In this document: positions 61,322 through 64,000 of the stretch, piece after piece | Layout: each line of letters opens with the position of its first letter | Numbering within the stretch: position 1 is the first letter of the stretch | From: Marinilactibacillus sp036039175 | GTDB taxonomy: Bacteria > Bacillota > Bacilli > Lactobacillales > Carnobacteriaceae_A | Length of the DNA stretch: 64,000 bases | Assembly: GCF_036039175.1 (NCBI RefSeq) | Contig: NZ_JAYXKP010000001.1 | Location: forward strand, 682,001 to 746,000 | Direction: 5' to 3' | Position numbers and translations under genes: made by a program | Notes under the pieces: generated by a model | What the model was told of the DNA's origin: nothing | Database searches by the model: none | What the model saw: only the letters and a program-made list of their open reading frames with translations

Positions 61322-62283
61322 CAAGCTACCTCCTTTTCTTTTAATAAGATATATAAGAAATAACTACCTCCTACAAACTCCAAAATAATACTTAGAGCCG
61401 TTTGGAATTTGAAGACATGTTCAATCAAAATTTGACCAAATAAAACAAAAGAGATCGTGAAGAGACACCCCCCGATAATCAATAACCAATGTTGGTAAGT
61501 CTTAAATAATTTGTAAGATACATTCGCACCTAAAAAACCTAGAAACATTACCGGGCCTACCAAAGCCGTTGAGATTGAAACAAGCAAACTGATTGAAATG
61601 AATAATATAAGATTAAAACGATCTACATTGACACCCAATCCTATAGCGTTTGTTCGACCAAGATGTAAAACATCCATTGCCTTATTTTTATAAAAAATAT
61701 ACATCAGTACTGGTAGTACTACGATCATACTGACATTAATCAGTGAACTGTCTACATTATTGAAGCTAGCAAATAAGCGATTCTGAAGAATCAAAAATTC
61801 ATTCGGATCTATTAACACTTGTAAAAATGAAGTTGCGCTTCTAAAAAATGTCCCTAATATTAAGCCCGTCATCAATAGTAAATAAATTCTACCCGGGAAA
61901 TTTTTAAAGAAAAACCAATATAACAGTAGACTAAAACAGGTCATGGAAACTGTAGAAAGAAAAAAGTTTGTATACGTATTTTGTAAAAACCAATGATTGT
62001 GTCCAAATAAAAACAAACTGATTGTCTGAAAAAATATGTAGATTGCATCCATCCCGATGATGCTAGGAGTTAGTATCCGGTTTTGAGTTATCGTATGAAA
62101 CAAGATTGTGGCAGTTGTCGAACAGATACTTACGATAGTCAAGGCAGCCAATTTCTTTCCTCTCAGTGATAGAATATAAGACCAGTTCCCTCTTGAACCT
62201 ATCGTCATGTATATACTAGCCATAATCATAGCTAGTATAGCTGCAATGAAAATATTTCTATAAACATGTTTGTTATCTGTCAT
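61321..62283 (-). CDS. yclO: Siderophore ABC transporter permease (YclO type)
   Basis: 320 aa, FecCD family with about eight to ten membrane helices. The EAA-like region ALVGPVMFLGFLGANVSYKLF lies near the C-terminus. It is the more diverged of the two permeases. It overlaps yclN by 4 bases (ATGA). Confidence 0.9.
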   Translation of the reverse strand: MTDNKHVYRNIFIAAILAMIMASIYMTIGSRGNWSYILSLRGKKLAALTIVSICSTTATILFHTITQNRILTPSIIGMDAIYIFFQTISLFLFGHNHWFLQNTYTNFFLSTVSMTCFSLLLYWFFFKNFPGRIYLLLMTGLILGTFFRSATSFLQVLIDPNEFLILQNRLFASFNNVDSSLINVSMIVVLPVLMYIFYKNKAMDVLHLGRTNAIGLGVNVDRFNLILFISISLLVSISTALVGPVMFLGFLGANVSYKLFKTYQHWLLIIGGCLFTISFVLFGQILIEHVFKFQTALSIILEFVGGSYFLYILLKEKEVA

Positions 62284-63227
62284 GCTTTTTCCCCTTTAAG
62301 TAATAAAAATAAAAACAGTGCAGTCCCAACCACGCCTACAACTAAACTAACAGGTACTTCGTATGGGTATATTACGATCCTAGAAAAGATATCGCTCCAC
62401 AACAAAAACAGCGCTCCAAAGTATACGGTTGGAAATAGTAACTTCCTGAAATGATCTCCATATCTGAGTGACAAAAGATTTGGTACAACCAATCCTATAA
62501 ACGGTATGTTACCAACCGTTAAAAGTACAGCTGCTGTCGCTATGGATACGATGACGATCCCAATCAGTTCAATTTGCTGATAGGCAACCCCTAAGCCCGA
62601 TGCTTGTTCCCTTCCCAGATTCATAACAGAAAAGTACTGGGAAAATAAGTAGATTAAAATTAAAAGGGGTACCGTAAGTAAAATCAGTTTATAATTTTGT
62701 GAACTAACTAACGATACATTCCCTTGTAGCCAGGCGGTCGCATTTTGAATCAGATCATATTGGTAAGCTATGAATGTCCCGATAGCACCTACGACATTAC
62801 CAAACATCAAACCAACCATCGGAATCATGATTGAATTTCTCAACTTAACGGTTTTAAGAAATTGTAAAAATACAAGGGTACCTATTATTGAGAATATAAA
62901 GGCGAAAAGTGTTCGGTGGAACACTGTATGCTGTCCGAAAAAAACCATGGCTAAAATCATTCCCAATCGTGCACTAGACATCGTTCCCGCAGTCGTAGGG
63001 GAAACAAATTTATTCTGGGTCATCTGTTGCATTAATAGTCCAGATACTGAAAGAATAGCCCCCGCTGCCAATAAGCTGACTGTCCTCGGGATTCTTAACG
63101 TGAACAAAATAATGCTTGTTAACTCATCTGGTGATAATAGTTGCATGAACGTTACGTTCTCAACACCAACCATCAGAGAAATTATAACGCTTACTAGAAA
63201 TAAAACAGATAAACTGATTCTTTTCAT
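62280..63227 (-). CDS. yclN: Siderophore ABC transporter permease (YclN type)
   Basis: 315 aa, FecCD family. LRIPRTVSLLAAGAILSVSG is the N-terminal signature and GNIPFIGLVVPNLLSLRYG the cytosolic coupling region. First gene of yclNOPQ. SD GAGGAGG is 6 bases before the ATG. Transcription is governed by a Fur box on its promoter. Confidence 0.92.
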   Translation of the reverse strand: MKRISLSVLFLVSVIISLMVGVENVTFMQLLSPDELTSIILFTLRIPRTVSLLAAGAILSVSGLLMQQMTQNKFVSPTTAGTMSSARLGMILAMVFFGQHTVFHRTLFAFIFSIIGTLVFLQFLKTVKLRNSIMIPMVGLMFGNVVGAIGTFIAYQYDLIQNATAWLQGNVSLVSSQNYKLILLTVPLLILIYLFSQYFSVMNLGREQASGLGVAYQQIELIGIVIVSIATAAVLLTVGNIPFIGLVVPNLLSLRYGDHFRKLLFPTVYFGALFLLWSDIFSRIVIYPYEVPVSLVVGVVGTALFLFLLLKGEKA

Positions 63228-63260
63228 TTTAACCTCCTCGTGATTTATCTATCCCTAATT

Positions 63261-63279
63261 GAGAATGATTATCACTATC
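63261..63279. promoter_or_regulatory. Fur box of yclNOPQ
   Basis: GAGAATGATTATCACTATC, close to the 19-base Fur consensus GATAATGATTATCATTATC. It covers the predicted transcript start, so iron-loaded Fur should block expression. Confidence 0.85.
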
Positions 63280-63285
63280 AAGATT

Positions 63286-63314
63286 AGTATATCGAACTGC
63301 CCTTTAAGAATCAA
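63286..63314 (-). promoter_or_regulatory. Promoter of yclNOPQ
   Basis: Minus-strand -35 TTGATT (63309-63314), 17-base spacer, -10 TATACT (63286-63291). Confidence 0.85.
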
Positions 63315-63321
63315 CTTGTAA

Positions 63322-63364
63322 ACAAAAAAGAACAGACCTTCTGAATTGCGAAAAGGTCTGTTCA
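63322..63364 (-). terminator. Terminator of mtnN
   Basis: Stem GAACAGACCTT / AAGGTCTGTTC with an 11-12 base loop and six T on the minus strand. It ends just before the yclN -35. Confidence 0.92.
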
Positions 63365-63381
63365 CGTTCTATTATTTAGTT

Positions 63382-64000
63382 TTATTGTTGAATATTGTTG
63401 ATAAATCTCAACACCAAATCAGCTGACTGTTTTCCAGCCAGTTCGATAAATTCATCAAACGATACAGAAGCTTCTTCATCTGAGGTGTCAGAAAGTGCTC
63501 TAACCACTGTAAAAGGCGTATTGAATTGATAACAAGTTTGAGCTACAGCTGCCCCTTCCATTTCTGTTACTAGTGCCTCTGGGAAAAACTCCTTAATTTT
63601 ATCTGTTTGATCTTTACCCGCAATAAATGAGTCGCCTGTAACGATTATTCCTGATGAAACGTTCCAACTTGTTTCAGATGCTGCAGCAATCACTTGATCA
63701 TTCAAAGACGGATCAGCTGAAAAAACAGCCGGCATCTGAGGAATCTGACCAAAAGTGTATCCAAATACGCGTGCGTCTGCATCGTTATAGGATAGTTCAG
63801 TAGAGACGACCAAATCTCCTACTCGAAGATCTTTCCCAATCCCACCAGCAGAACCTGTGTTGATGACAGCATCCACATTAAAGGTCTGAATTAGCAAAGT
63901 CGTTGCAATCGAGGCATTTACTTTACCAATACCCGATTGTACTAAAGTGATTTCCTGTCCATGAATAACTCCATTATAGAATGTCTGATTTGCAATTGTT
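63382..64000 (-). CDS. mtnN: 5'-methylthioadenosine/S-adenosylhomocysteine nucleosidase (N-terminus beyond window)
   Basis: The frame is open to the right edge, so the start is missing; about 206 codons are present. Past the first in-window start-like codon the frame continues with FYNGVIHGQEITLVQSGIGK, typical MtnN. Further motifs: NTGSAGGIG, TGDSFIAG, VTEMEGAAVAQTC (substrate Met/Glu) and VRALSDTSDEEASVSF (catalytic Asp). It splits methylthioadenosine and S-adenosylhomocysteine, part of the activated-methyl and AI-2 route. Confidence 0.96.
   Translation of the reverse strand, partial: TIANQTFYNGVIHGQEITLVQSGIGKVNASIATTLLIQTFNVDAVINTGSAGGIGKDLRVGDLVVSTELSYNDADARVFGYTFGQIPQMPAVFSADPSLNDQVIAAASETSWNVSSGIIVTGDSFIAGKDQTDKIKEFFPEALVTEMEGAAVAQTCYQFNTPFTVVRALSDTSDEEASVSFDEFIELAGKQSADLVLRFINNIQQ

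Noticed and set aside
62770..63243. 157-codon plus-strand open frame opposite yclN
   Set aside because: Mirror of a clear permease gene and overlaps its SD; no ribosome binding site.
1..64000. tRNA or rRNA genes, CRISPR arrays, insertion sequences, prophage or attachment sites
   Set aside because: No tRNA-like ends with T-arm signature, no regularly spaced repeats, no transposase, integrase or phage-like genes were seen.

Overview
The window looks like a piece of core chromosome from a low-GC Gram-positive bacterium of the order Lactobacillales, most likely a Carnobacteriaceae-type organism. The order-level placement rests on: a fused GshAB glutathione synthetase, a DUF1831 gene between iscS and mnmA, IreB, the rplU-prp-rpmA cluster with an N-terminally extended bL27, LiaFSR, EzrA, RNase J1, two T-box leaders, and a 6S RNA between rarA and a usp gene. 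The family-level placement is only an impression. No rRNA, tRNA, CRISPR array, insertion sequence, integrase or phage gene was seen. Most genes lie on the minus strand; the plus-strand genes are def, rnjA, a lipid kinase, rarA, the 6S RNA, usp and a GAF-domain reductase.

Layout, left to right. 1-4.4 kb: partial coaD, then rsmD, ylbG, ylaN, typA and an inositol monophosphatase. 4.4-9.8 kb: the pyruvate dehydrogenase operon pdhABCD; its E2 subunit has two nearly identical lipoyl domains and its upstream region carries two Rex-like boxes. 10-15.4 kb: def, a DUF1576 membrane protein, a Cof-type HAD phosphatase and rnjA behind a structured leader. 15.4-17.9 kb: the envelope-stress operon liaFSR with a palindrome at its promoter. 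17.9-24.8 kb: greA, udk, mltG, a DUF1292 gene, ruvX, ireB and alaS (T-box), in an order like that of Bacillus. 24.8-34.6 kb: a YitT membrane protein, a lipid kinase, recD2, mnmA, DUF1831, iscS and gshAB. 34.7-39.5 kb: rarA, 6S RNA, usp, ackA and a YtxK-type methyltransferase.

39.5-45.3 kb: rpmA, prp and rplU behind an L21-type leader, then minD, minC, mreD, mreC, mreB and a cold-shock gene. 45.5-50.5 kb: radC, a HAD hydrolase, valS (T-box) and tpx. 50.6-54.8 kb: thiI, its own cysteine desulfurase, and ezrA. 55-59.5 kb: a free-methionine-sulfoxide reductase, a lipoprotein, rpsD behind a leader, a protein resembling the bacterial eRF1-like (BaeRF) families, a GNAT acetyltransferase and a DUF1054 gene. 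59.6-63.3 kb: a Fur-box-controlled siderophore ABC importer of the YclNOPQ type. The right edge cuts through mtnN.

Functionally this is housekeeping: central carbon flux (Pdh, AckA), tRNA charging and thiolation (AlaS, ValS, MnmA, ThiI and two cysteine desulfurases), ribosome assembly, cell shape and division (MreBCD, MinCD, EzrA, MltG), thiol and redox defence (GshAB, Tpx, fRMsr) and iron uptake. I found no convincing new defence or mobile system. The items most worth a second look are regulatory: the rnjA leader with no rpoY in front of it, the paired Rex-like boxes at pdh, the LiaR-like palindrome, an AT-rich inverted repeat before the DUF1054 gene, plus the BaeRF-like protein. At least nine genes appear to use GTG or TTG starts, chosen here from Shine-Dalgarno (SD) position.
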